A stretch of DNA of 64,000 nt from an uncultured Pseudomonadales bacterium (GTDB taxonomy: Bacteria > Pseudomonadota > Gammaproteobacteria > Pseudomonadales > Azotimanducaceae), in the NCBI GenBank assembly GCA_943787425.1, contig CALSMJ010000001.1, forward strand, positions 1,415,271-1,479,270. The letters run 5' to 3'. Shown piece after piece: positions 30,683-38,690 of this stretch. Each line of letters begins with the position of its first letter. Position 1 is the first letter of the stretch. The notes beneath the pieces are model-generated. The model had not been told where the DNA came from and did not search any database. It worked only from the letters and a program-made list of their open reading frames with translations. A program made the translations under genes and the position numbers.

Positions 30683-31864
30683 TCAATCCGGCAAGCCCAA
30701 TACCCGCTTGGCAATGATATTGAGCTGCACTTCTTTGGTGCCGCCCGCGATCGTTAAGGATTTCTGATAAAGCCATTTCTGGAGCGCCGCGAGCTCGTCA
30801 GCATCCGCCGTTTCAGGGTCCCACCGCAAGCCTTGCGACCCCATCGCCGCAACCAACAACTCATCGCCGTCTTGTATGTTCAACGCGTTCGTGAGTTTTA
30901 CGGCCGAGGAGGTAAAGCCCGGCGCCCGAGAACTAAGCTCCTCAATCGCCCGACGTTGTGTGATCCGTTGCGCATGGGAGTTCATTTCAAATTCTGTTAG
31001 CCAACGCCTCAGCGCCGGGTCCGATAATTGGCCCGCTTGGCTTGAGACATAGCGCGCAACCAATGCAGGCATCTGACTCTTTTCTGATCGCCCGCCCTGG
31101 GAACCCGAGATATTAATCCCTGCATGGGTTGAGCGCTCAAATTGCAATAATCGCTTGCCCACGGTCCAACCGCGGTCGATGCCGCCAATGACATCCTCCA
31201 GCGGCACCACAGCATCAGAAAAATGGGTTTCACAAAATGGCGAGGCGCCGGAAATCAATTGAATGGGCGAAACCGTGACGCCGGGTTGATGCATGTCCAC
31301 GAGCATCAAGCTGATGCCTTCGTGTTTTGGCTTTTCGGGCGACGTGCGCACCAGGACAAAAATGTAATCACAAAGGGTCGCGTCACTGGTCCACATTTTT
31401 GAGCCGTTGATCCGGTAATGGTCCCCTTCCTTCACCGCCCGCGTATTTAAACTTGCCAAATCAGACCCCGCACCGGGCTCGGAATAACCCATCGCCCAAG
31501 CCCCTTCACCCCGCGCACAGATCGGCAACCATTTCGCTTTTTGCGCATCGGTTCCAAATTCCAAAATAGTCGGCCCGATATAATTCACGCCTCGGCCCGT
31601 AAGCGGCGTGCGCGCCCCGGCGCGCTTTAATTCATCGATCAGCACCTCATATTCAGCGCGTTCAAGTCCCGCACCGCCATATTCCTTCGGCCAGGTCGGC
31701 ACGGTCCAACCTCGGGACACCATCGCTTGCAGCCAAGCCGCAACGTCTTGCGTTAATGCGACCTTGCTACTCCCGAAGGGGATCTGGCCAGGCCCGCGCG
31801 CGCCTTGGGGACAATTCGCCTCGATCCACGCGCGCGTTTCCGCCCGAAAAGCTTCAATGGACAC
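30683..31864 (-). CDS. acyl-CoA dehydrogenase family protein
   Basis: FAD-dependent acyl-CoA dehydrogenase (393 residues) introducing a C=C bond into an acyl-CoA. N-terminal helical domain, then GYSEPGAGSDLASL near 123-136 and KMWTSDATLCDYIFV in the middle beta domain, and a C-terminal AGGTKEVQLNIIAKRVLGLP. The GTG start at 31864 follows AGGAG. It lies 165 bp upstream of the SDR gene on the same strand and probably shares its transcript. An inverted repeat at 31932-31951 is a candidate operator just upstream. Chain-length preference cannot be read. Confidence 0.9.
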   Translation of the reverse strand: MSIEAFRAETRAWIEANCPQGARGPGQIPFGSSKVALTQDVAAWLQAMVSRGWTVPTWPKEYGGAGLERAEYEVLIDELKRAGARTPLTGRGVNYIGPTILEFGTDAQKAKWLPICARGEGAWAMGYSEPGAGSDLASLNTRAVKEGDHYRINGSKMWTSDATLCDYIFVLVRTSPEKPKHEGISLMLVDMHQPGVTVSPIQLISGASPFCETHFSDAVVPLEDVIGGIDRGWTVGKRLLQFERSTHAGINISGSQGGRSEKSQMPALVARYVSSQAGQLSDPALRRWLTEFEMNSHAQRITQRRAIEELSSRAPGFTSSAVKLTNALNIQDGDELLVAAMGSQGLRWDPETADADELAALQKWLYQKSLTIAGGTKEVQLNIIAKRVLGLPD

Positions 31865-32316
31865 AGTTGATTTCTCCTAGGTTTGAGTCCTAACGGGTTG
31901 CGAAAATTGCCGACCCATTCTTAGTATCCCATTTGCAGCTGACACTGCAAACGATATCATTTTGTCGCATCAGGCCAGCCTAATGGACCGACGCCATCCA
32001 AGCTGCCAAGCGCCCAACTTTGGCTCGCCCGAAGGCTTCATTGTGCCCATCGCAGGCGCGCATCAGCGCCTTAAAGTCAGCCCGAGACGAAGGAAAACCC
32101 CACAAGTACGATGCGTCAACAGCGCGCGTCGCGCCGCAACAACGCCGCTAAAGCCTCAGCCCAGAACGGAACAGCAGCGCACGGTGGTATCTGACTCGCT
32201 GAATTGACAGCCAGCGCTGAGCATTCTCTAATGAGCGTGCACGGCGCCATGACAGCAATCACTAGCCCACCAGCTGTGAGATTCAATCCACCCCTTAACC
32301 CAAGCGAGTACCGCCA
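31865..32316. other. divergent region between acyl-CoA dehydrogenase and P450 genes, 452 bp
   Basis: Promoters for both genes are expected here. Contains the inverted repeat at 31932-31951. Open frames on both strands here show no recognisable product. Confidence 0.4.
31932..31951. promoter_or_regulatory. inverted repeat, candidate operator
   Basis: TTTGCAG and CTGCAAA, separated by 6 nt, form a perfect 20-bp dyad 68 bp upstream of the acyl-CoA dehydrogenase start. Size and symmetry fit a TetR-type operator; no regulator gene is in the neighbourhood. Confidence 0.4.
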
Positions 32317-33669
32317 ATGAACAATCAATATTTGAATCCAGATGATCAAAACAGAAATGCGTTATCCGAGCGGTTGCGAGGCGGTGATCTCACGGTTTCG
32401 AATAAAGAACTTCAAGCAGCCTGGGCGATCGACCCGCACTACCCCGCGGCCGATATCCCGCTGGACCGACTGGATCCATCGCACCCAGCGCTGTTTGCCC
32501 ATGACACCTTGTGGGATCATTTTGCGCGACTTCGAGCAGAGGACCCAGTGCACTACCACGAACACAGCCTTGTTGGCCCTTATTGGTCAGTGACGCGCTA
32601 TGACGACATCATGACGGTCGATAAGCACCACGAATTATTTTCGTCCCAGCAGCGCCTTGGGGGTATCACCTTAGGCGGCATCGCCAGAGAAGACGATGAC
32701 CCCTTCGCTTTACCCATGTTCATTCAAGAAGACCCACCCAAACATGACAAACAACGCAAGGTTGTGACCCCCATGTTTATCCCGAGAAACCTGGCCGAAC
32801 TCGAGCCGCTCATTCGCCAACGGGCAGGGCAAATCCTGGACGACCTTCCTATTAATGAGGAATTCAACTGGGTCAAGCACGTCTCCGTTGAACTGACCGG
32901 ACAAATGCTCGCAACCTTGTTCGATGTCCCCCAAGAAGATCGCCTAAAACTGGTGCATTGGTCTGACACGGTCCAAAACCTCGGGGATCCGGAATTCTTT
33001 GAAACCCCTGAGCAAGGCTTCCAAGAATTATTCGCCTGCCTTGCCTACTTCACCGAATTTTATGAAGCGCGGAAGAAGGCGCCACCAAAGTTCGACTTGA
33101 TCTCGATGCTCGCCCACGATGAGTCCACCAAGGATATGTCGCCCCAGGAGCTGCTCGGCAACATCATTCTGCTGATTGTTGGCGGCAACGACACCACGCG
33201 CAACTCGATTTCCGGCGGCGTCTTGGCGCTAAACAATTACCCCGAACAATACGAAAAACTGCTGCAGAACCCAGGCCTTATCCCCAAGATGGTGCCTGAG
33301 ATTATCCGCTGGCAAACGCCGCTCGCTCATATGGCCCGCACCGCCTTGGCCGATACTGAATTAGGCGGCAAGCAGATCAAAAAAGGCGATCGCCTTGCGA
33401 TGTGGTACATCTCCGGTAATCGAGATGAGTCCTACATTGATCGCGCTGATGAATTCATCATTGACCGCCCGAATCCCAGAAACCACACGGCTTTTGGGTA
33501 TGGCATCCATCGTTGTGTCGGTAACCGGCTGGCCGAAATGCAACTCAATGTCATGTGGGAAGAAATCAATAAGCGGTTCTCTAAAATCGAAGTAACCGGC
33601 GACCCCCTACTCTTGACCTCCAGTTTTGTTCACGGCATCCGTGAGCTGCCGGTAACGATCCGGGGATAG
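32317..33669 (+). CDS. cytochrome P450, CYP153 type
   Basis: Soluble bacterial P450 of 450 residues closely resembling CYP153 terminal alkane/fatty-acid hydroxylases. The I-helix reads GGNDTTRNS (289-297), the ExxR motif is EIIR (328-331), and the haem loop is FGYGIHRCVGNRLAE with the thiolate Cys at 400. LTGQMLATLFDVP, LGNIILLIVGG and RWQTPLAHMAR are also CYP153-like. It would hydroxylate the end of an alkane, fatty acid or related chain using ferredoxin and a reductase, neither of which is adjacent. The ribosome site is weak. Its 3' end overlaps the convergent hydrolase gene by 63 bp. Confidence 0.93.
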   Translation: MNNQYLNPDDQNRNALSERLRGGDLTVSNKELQAAWAIDPHYPAADIPLDRLDPSHPALFAHDTLWDHFARLRAEDPVHYHEHSLVGPYWSVTRYDDIMTVDKHHELFSSQQRLGGITLGGIAREDDDPFALPMFIQEDPPKHDKQRKVVTPMFIPRNLAELEPLIRQRAGQILDDLPINEEFNWVKHVSVELTGQMLATLFDVPQEDRLKLVHWSDTVQNLGDPEFFETPEQGFQELFACLAYFTEFYEARKKAPPKFDLISMLAHDESTKDMSPQELLGNIILLIVGGNDTTRNSISGGVLALNNYPEQYEKLLQNPGLIPKMVPEIIRWQTPLAHMARTALADTELGGKQIKKGDRLAMWYISGNRDESYIDRADEFIIDRPNPRNHTAFGYGIHRCVGNRLAEMQLNVMWEEINKRFSKIEVTGDPLLLTSSFVHGIRELPVTIRG

Positions 33670-34530
33670 TGCCTCCGATTCAAGCGCCTCGCCGTTTGCA
33701 AAGCGCTCGATCAATGCTGCAATCGATGCGGATTCCGCCTGCATATGCAGATGATGGTGACCCGGCCTATGAACCACCGTCAAACGCTCACTGGAGGTTG
33801 CCATGACAACCTCCAGTGAGCGCTGCAGCCAATCATTGGACAGATCCGCCACAATCATTAAGGTCTCTGCCGTGATCTGCTGAATCAGTTGCTGTAATTG
33901 CGCATCGGTTAGCTCCAGGGGCCCTGAGCCCTTGATTCTGGGATCCGTGCGCCAGGTGTAACCACCATCTACCTCAGCATGTCCTCGGGCCACAATCGCC
34001 TCGGCAGATGCCGCGCTTTGTCCGGTTGCATCCGACAGTCGGGCACTCATCGCAGCAAGCGTCGGAAACACTTTCAACCGCGCGCCCTGCTTGAACGACG
34101 CCGAGACCGATGCGGCCAAGTGCTCGAGTGTCACCGGCACGATATTGGTGCTGCAAAACCCATCGATGCACACGAGCGATGCGACGCGTTCTGGAAAGAG
34201 GCCCGCGATCTGAGAGCCAATTTCCGCGCCCATTGAATGTCCTATCAAATGAAAGCGGGACCAGCCAAAGTCATCCGCAACCGCCAGGACATCTCGAATA
34301 TCCAACAACCCTGAATACAGCTCATGCGGCCTGCGATGATCGGAAGCCCCGTGCCCGGCAAAATCCATCGCGAAAATTCGGTGGTTCGGTAAGCGCGGCG
34401 CCAGCGCATCAAAACTATTGGCGTTATCAAGATAGCCATGCAGGGCGATGGTAGGCAGCCCCGTTTCGGGTCCCCAAAGCTTGCCTCGGATCCACTGACC
34501 GCCTAGATCGATTTCGAGGTCTTGAAACAT
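33607..34530 (-). CDS. alpha/beta hydrolase (SERHL-like)
   Basis: Serine hydrolase of 307 residues resembling SERHL/MEST-type alpha/beta hydrolases. HGYLDNANSFD near 31-41 carries the oxyanion region, GHSMG the nucleophile Ser99, and PGHHHLHM near 260 the catalytic His. No signal peptide. It lies on the minus strand between the two P450 genes and overlaps the end of the first P450 gene by 63 bp. The coding sequence contains a perfect 16-bp inverted repeat (33785-33822). Substrate unknown. Confidence 0.85.
   Translation of the reverse strand: MFQDLEIDLGGQWIRGKLWGPETGLPTIALHGYLDNANSFDALAPRLPNHRIFAMDFAGHGASDHRRPHELYSGLLDIRDVLAVADDFGWSRFHLIGHSMGAEIGSQIAGLFPERVASLVCIDGFCSTNIVPVTLEHLAASVSASFKQGARLKVFPTLAAMSARLSDATGQSAASAEAIVARGHAEVDGGYTWRTDPRIKGSGPLELTDAQLQQLIQQITAETLMIVADLSNDWLQRSLEVVMATSSERLTVVHRPGHHHLHMQAESASIAALIERFANGEALESEALSPDRYRQLTDAVNKTGGQE
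33785..33822. repeat. perfect 16-bp inverted repeat inside a coding sequence
   Basis: CGCTCACTGGAGGTTG (33785-33800) and its exact complement (33807-33822), with a 6-nt loop. It lies in codons 237-249 of the hydrolase gene (RSLEVVMATSSER) and 116 bp downstream of the convergent P450 stop, so it could terminate or protect P450 read-through RNA. Confidence 0.9.
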
Positions 34531-34658
34531 GGTCCCATCCTTGCCAGAAAAGCCGGCAGTCTATCCTCCTGCTCGCATGAATTTCAGTGTATTCCAACTA
34601 ACTGATGGCCGGGCATCACGGTACTTAATTCCGCGTTGGGGTTGACCTGCTTTTCTGC

Positions 34659-34692
34659 TAACGTTTTGCCTGACTTTTAAAACCAAACGTTA
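34659..34692. promoter_or_regulatory. interrupted inverted repeat upstream of P450
   Basis: TAACGTTT (34659-34666) and AAACGTTA (34685-34692), spaced by 18 nt, end 15 bp before the P450 ATG. A regulator bound there would overlap the promoter or leader. Confidence 0.35.
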
Positions 34693-34707
34693 ACAGGGCG
34701 CCGCACC

Positions 34708-36027
34708 ATGACCGACACGTCGCAATCCATCAAAACCGAACCGCCGGGGCCTTTGATGAGTCCCTATCTCTCCAACAATCCGCCGCCCATTATTCGTGAC
34801 CCTTACAGTGTGCCGATCGAGGAAATCAACATGATCGACGGCCGTCTGTTCCAAGAAGATATTCAATTCGCTCATTTTGATCGGCTACGCAAAGAAGACC
34901 CGGTTCATCTAAACGAGCTGCCCGGTTTCGGACGCTACTGGTCGATCACGAAGTTTGAAGACATTATGTTTGTTGATAAGAATCATCAGCTGTTTTCATC
35001 CGCGCATGGCATTTCAATTGGACCGCAAATTGATACCCCGGAAGACCCCAGCCAGCTGAATTTTTCGAATTTCATTGCCATGGATCCGCCCAAACATGAT
35101 CTGCAGCGAGCGACCGTCAGCGGCGTCGTCGCGCCCCCCAATTTAGCAAAGCTTGAGGGCACCATTCGAACGAGAGCAGGTGAGATTCTGGACAATCTCC
35201 CGGTTGGCGAAACCTTCGATTGGGTTGACCGGGTGTCAATCGAACTTACAACCCAAATGCTGGCGACCTTGTTCGACTTTCCCTTCGAGGACCGCCGGAA
35301 ACTCACGCGCTGGTCCGATGTTGCCACCGCGCCACCCGGCACTGGGATTGTTGACACCATAGAGCAGCGGCGCGACGAGCTGCTCGAGTGTTTGACTTAT
35401 TTTACCCGCCTGTGGAATGAGCGCGCCGCCCAAACTGAGCCGGGATCCGATCTCATCTCGATGCTTGCTCATGGCGAGAATACCAAGAACATGGCGCCGC
35501 TTGAATTTCTTGGCAATCTCATACTGCTGATCGTCGGCGGCAATGACACCACCCGCAACTCCATCAGCGGCGGCGTCCTAGCACTCAACCAAAATCCAGC
35601 GGAATACGACAAACTTCGCGCCAATCCATCGGTGATTCCCACGATGGTTTCTGAAATCATTCGTTGGCAAACCCCGCTGCCCTACATGCGACGCACCGCC
35701 AATCAGGATATCGAACTTCGCGGCAAGCAGATCAAAAAAGGCGACCAACTGCTGATGTGGTATATCTCCGGCAATCGCGATGAGGAGGTCATCGATCGGC
35801 CAGATGCGTTCATTATCGATCGCGCGCAAGCTCGGCATCATCTTGCCTTCGGGTTTGGCATTCATCGCTGTATGGGCAACCGCTTGGCTGAAATGCAGTT
35901 GCGGATCGTGTGGGAAGAAATTCTAAAACGCTTTGCCTTCGTTGAAATTGTTGGCACGCCAAAGCGGTTGAGATCCAGTTTTGTTCGGGGCATCACCGAA
36001 CTACCGGTTCGGGTCCATCCCCACTAA
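34708..36027 (+). CDS. cytochrome P450, CYP153 type (second copy)
   Basis: P450 of 439 residues, again of CYP153 type and closer to typical CYP153A than the first copy. The haem loop is FGFGIHRCMGNRLAE with Cys at 388; the I-helix is GGNDTTRNS; other CYP153 signatures are IAMDPPKHDLQR, SGVVAPPNLAKLEG, LTTQMLATLFDFPFEDR and IRWQTPLPYMRR. Expected to make primary alcohols from alkanes or to omega-hydroxylate fatty acids. The promoter region carries an interrupted inverted repeat (34659-34692). The two copies are clearly homologous but not a recent duplicate. Confidence 0.94.
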   Translation: MTDTSQSIKTEPPGPLMSPYLSNNPPPIIRDPYSVPIEEINMIDGRLFQEDIQFAHFDRLRKEDPVHLNELPGFGRYWSITKFEDIMFVDKNHQLFSSAHGISIGPQIDTPEDPSQLNFSNFIAMDPPKHDLQRATVSGVVAPPNLAKLEGTIRTRAGEILDNLPVGETFDWVDRVSIELTTQMLATLFDFPFEDRRKLTRWSDVATAPPGTGIVDTIEQRRDELLECLTYFTRLWNERAAQTEPGSDLISMLAHGENTKNMAPLEFLGNLILLIVGGNDTTRNSISGGVLALNQNPAEYDKLRANPSVIPTMVSEIIRWQTPLPYMRRTANQDIELRGKQIKKGDQLLMWYISGNRDEEVIDRPDAFIIDRAQARHHLAFGFGIHRCMGNRLAEMQLRIVWEEILKRFAFVEIVGTPKRLRSSFVRGITELPVRVHPH

Positions 36028-36117
36028 TCGGCAAGCGTGTGCGCATTGCTTATGTTTAAAGCACTGCGTATTGACGGCTCAACCGACTGACAAATTGACC
36101 CTGTCCGTTACACGGTT

Positions 36118-37047
36118 ATGACCCTACTGATCCCATTGATTGCAACCCTGCTGCTGGCGCTGCTCGCCTATCGAGCCTTCCAGCGCGCCTTACGCGTCGA
36201 TCGGTTTAAAACGCGTTTCGAAAGTCTTTATCCCCCGTCCGAGACGGTAACCTGGCTTGCGCGCCCAGGCCAAAGGCCCCTGCTTGCCCACCTTTACAAG
36301 CCTGATGGCTGGCATCACACCGATCAAAGGCCCTGCATCGTGTTGTTTTTTGGCGGCGCCTGGCGGGTCGGCAGTGCTTGGCAATTTGCGCCGTTTGCAC
36401 AACGACTGTGCGCACTCGGCGCGGTGGTGATTCTGCCGGAGTACCGAATTAAAAGTCGCGATCGCAGTACGGTCGACGAGGCGGTTGTTGATGGCTTTGC
36501 GGTTATGGATAAGGTTTGCGAATCCGCCGATTGTCTGGGTATCGATCTCGCTCGCATCAGCGTTGGCGGCGGGTCGGCGGGCGGTCATTTAGCCGCTTGG
36601 ATCGCCGCCGGCGTCCGTCCAAATGCCGCTGAGGCAACCCAGGCCTACAAACCAGCGGCACTGCTTTTATTCAATCCAGCTGTGAACTTTTCAATTGATC
36701 CCCTGGCTTACAAAGGCTACAGCCGACGGCAAAAATTTTCAGCGCGGGCGCTCGCAAAACTCAGCGCGCTCGACCCCATGGCGCATCTTCGGTGGGGCCA
36801 TCCCGACACGCTCATTTTGCATGGCGATCAAGACCAGTTGGTGCCGGTTGATAAGGTTAAGGGGTACGCCGCTGCACTACGGGACCGGGGCGCGGCGGTG
36901 GTTATGACACTCTATCCCGGACGACACCACGCTTTTTTTAACCCGACCAACAGCCTCGATGACTTTGAATCGAGCTGTAAAAACGTCATTGCCTTCCTAA
37001 GCGAGCGAGATCTGATCGAGTCAAAGGTCGAGCGCATCCATTCTTGA
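36118..37047 (+). CDS. membrane-anchored alpha/beta hydrolase (acetyl-esterase/HSL-like)
   Basis: Esterase of 309 residues with an N-terminal hydrophobic helix (LLIPLIATLLLALLAYRAF) that probably anchors or exports it. The oxyanion motif is FFGGAWRVGS near 77-86 (in place of HGG), the nucleophile lies in GGGSAGGH near 151-158, the acid in HGDQDQLVPVD and the His in GRHHAFFN. It follows the second P450 by 90 bp on the same strand and may be cotranscribed. Confidence 0.8.
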   Translation: MTLLIPLIATLLLALLAYRAFQRALRVDRFKTRFESLYPPSETVTWLARPGQRPLLAHLYKPDGWHHTDQRPCIVLFFGGAWRVGSAWQFAPFAQRLCALGAVVILPEYRIKSRDRSTVDEAVVDGFAVMDKVCESADCLGIDLARISVGGGSAGGHLAAWIAAGVRPNAAEATQAYKPAALLLFNPAVNFSIDPLAYKGYSRRQKFSARALAKLSALDPMAHLRWGHPDTLILHGDQDQLVPVDKVKGYAAALRDRGAAVVMTLYPGRHHAFFNPTNSLDDFESSCKNVIAFLSERDLIESKVERIHS

Positions 37048-37053
37048 TCGCGT

Positions 37054-38505
37054 TTAGTGGAAATGACTCGGCGCTTGAAACCCCCCAAGGCGCTCAGCGA
37101 GCAGGGCTGTAAAGCCGATGGTTTCATAATCGCAAAATGGTCCGCCCAGGGCCTGAAGCCCAATGGGCAATCCATCATCCGCCAAGCCCGTTGGGAAAAC
37201 GGTACTGGGTAAATAGGCATTCACCGCGAGCCCAGCCCAAAACAATTGTTCAAAATACCCGCGCTCAACCCCATCGACTGCCAAGGTGCGCTGCCCAAAG
37301 GGCTGATGATCATGAACAAAGGCTGTCGTCGCCATTTGGGGGCAAACCACAATATCCCACGTGTCAAAAAAATCGTCCCAAGCTGCCCTGATTTTTTCAC
37401 GCTGACCGTGTGCGCGGATCCAATCGCGGTGCGATAACACCGCGGCGCGGGTAATGAGCGCCTCGCGGCTCTGATCGCCATCCGTTAGATTATCGGCGCG
37501 ACGCTGCATCCGCGCCACGCCCTCGGCATCCATGCCAGAGGTCATCGCTGAGTTTAAGAGCGTTTGATAGTTTTCATGCGCCCTTGCCGGATCAAAGTCC
37601 GGACGCGCTGTGTAAGACACCTTGGCGCCGGCGGCCTCCAGTTCTGCGCCAATCGCCAGCGCCCTGGATGAGACCGCGGAACTGACCGGTGCGACGGCAT
37701 CCGTTGCCCAAACCACGACCTTAAAGTCCGACAAGGCTTGTTTCGCGGCAGGCTTAAGCGCCAACTGCCAACCCTTGGCCTGCCGCTCTGCGGGCCCTGC
37801 CATAATAGACAAGGCAAGACTCAAGTCATCCGCGTTTCGGGCCAAGGGCCCACACACCGCAAGGTCCCCCTCTGGGAGTCCGGATAGTAATTCATGGCCT
37901 TGCATGGGCACGACGCCATAAGTTGGCTTATGCCCATAAACGCCGCAAAAATGCGCCGGATTCCGAATCGAGCCACCGATATCAGACCCTGCCTCCAACG
38001 CGGAAAAGCCAGCGGCCAAGGCCGCGGCGCTTCCGCCGGAGGAACCGCCCGGCGTTCGGGTGACATCCCAGGGATTACCGGTTGCACCATAGAGGGGGTT
38101 ATAGCTTTGAAAATCCGCCAGATCGACCGGAACATTGGTCTTGCCTAGAAAATGTGCGCCGGCGGCTTTAAACCGCTGCACAATCAAACCGTCGTGTTTT
38201 GATTGATTATGGCGGAACCGTTCAAGCCCCCAGGTTGTGACAGTGCCTGCAAGCACATAGGATTCTTTGATGGTCATCGGCACACCATGCAAGGGTCCGA
38301 GCCACCGACCCTCGGCCGCAGCCGCATCCGCCGCAACGGCAGCAGCCCGGGCTGCCTCAAAGGTGCGGACGACCACCGCGTTAATCTCACCATCGAGGCG
38401 CTCAATTCGATCGATAAAGTAATCGGTTAAGGCGACCGAGCTGATTGCGCCAGCTTTGATCTGTGCGGCCAGATCGGTTGCAGAAAGAAATGCCCAGTCT
38501 GTCAT
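37054..38505 (-). CDS. amidase (amidase-signature family)
   Basis: Amidase of 483 residues cleaving a carboxamide to acid and ammonia. The Ser-cisSer-Lys triad is visible: Lys in MTIKESYVLAG near 78-88, cis-Ser and Ser in TPGGSSGGSAAALAAGFSAL and GSDIGGSIRNPA near 150-184. ATG with AAGGAG upstream. No signal peptide. Only 6 bp separates its end from the convergent esterase gene. Substrate unknown; fatty-acid amides are possible given the neighbourhood. Confidence 0.9.
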   Translation of the reverse strand: MTDWAFLSATDLAAQIKAGAISSVALTDYFIDRIERLDGEINAVVVRTFEAARAAAVAADAAAAEGRWLGPLHGVPMTIKESYVLAGTVTTWGLERFRHNQSKHDGLIVQRFKAAGAHFLGKTNVPVDLADFQSYNPLYGATGNPWDVTRTPGGSSGGSAAALAAGFSALEAGSDIGGSIRNPAHFCGVYGHKPTYGVVPMQGHELLSGLPEGDLAVCGPLARNADDLSLALSIMAGPAERQAKGWQLALKPAAKQALSDFKVVVWATDAVAPVSSAVSSRALAIGAELEAAGAKVSYTARPDFDPARAHENYQTLLNSAMTSGMDAEGVARMQRRADNLTDGDQSREALITRAAVLSHRDWIRAHGQREKIRAAWDDFFDTWDIVVCPQMATTAFVHDHQPFGQRTLAVDGVERGYFEQLFWAGLAVNAYLPSTVFPTGLADDGLPIGLQALGGPFCDYETIGFTALLAERLGGFQAPSHFH

Positions 38506-38690
38506 GCGCGCTCCTTAGTTATCCTCGCGGGTAGCAGCCCGCGTTCCATCACCGCTATCAGCCAATTCAAATTCAACACGACGATCGGGCAGCAACACAC
38601 GCCGCCGAGGCTGATCAGGCCCGCCTGGCGCCCTGGTTGGTCGTCGGTTTGGCGACCCGTTTGCACTGAACCTGGGTTGAAACGCCAGTG

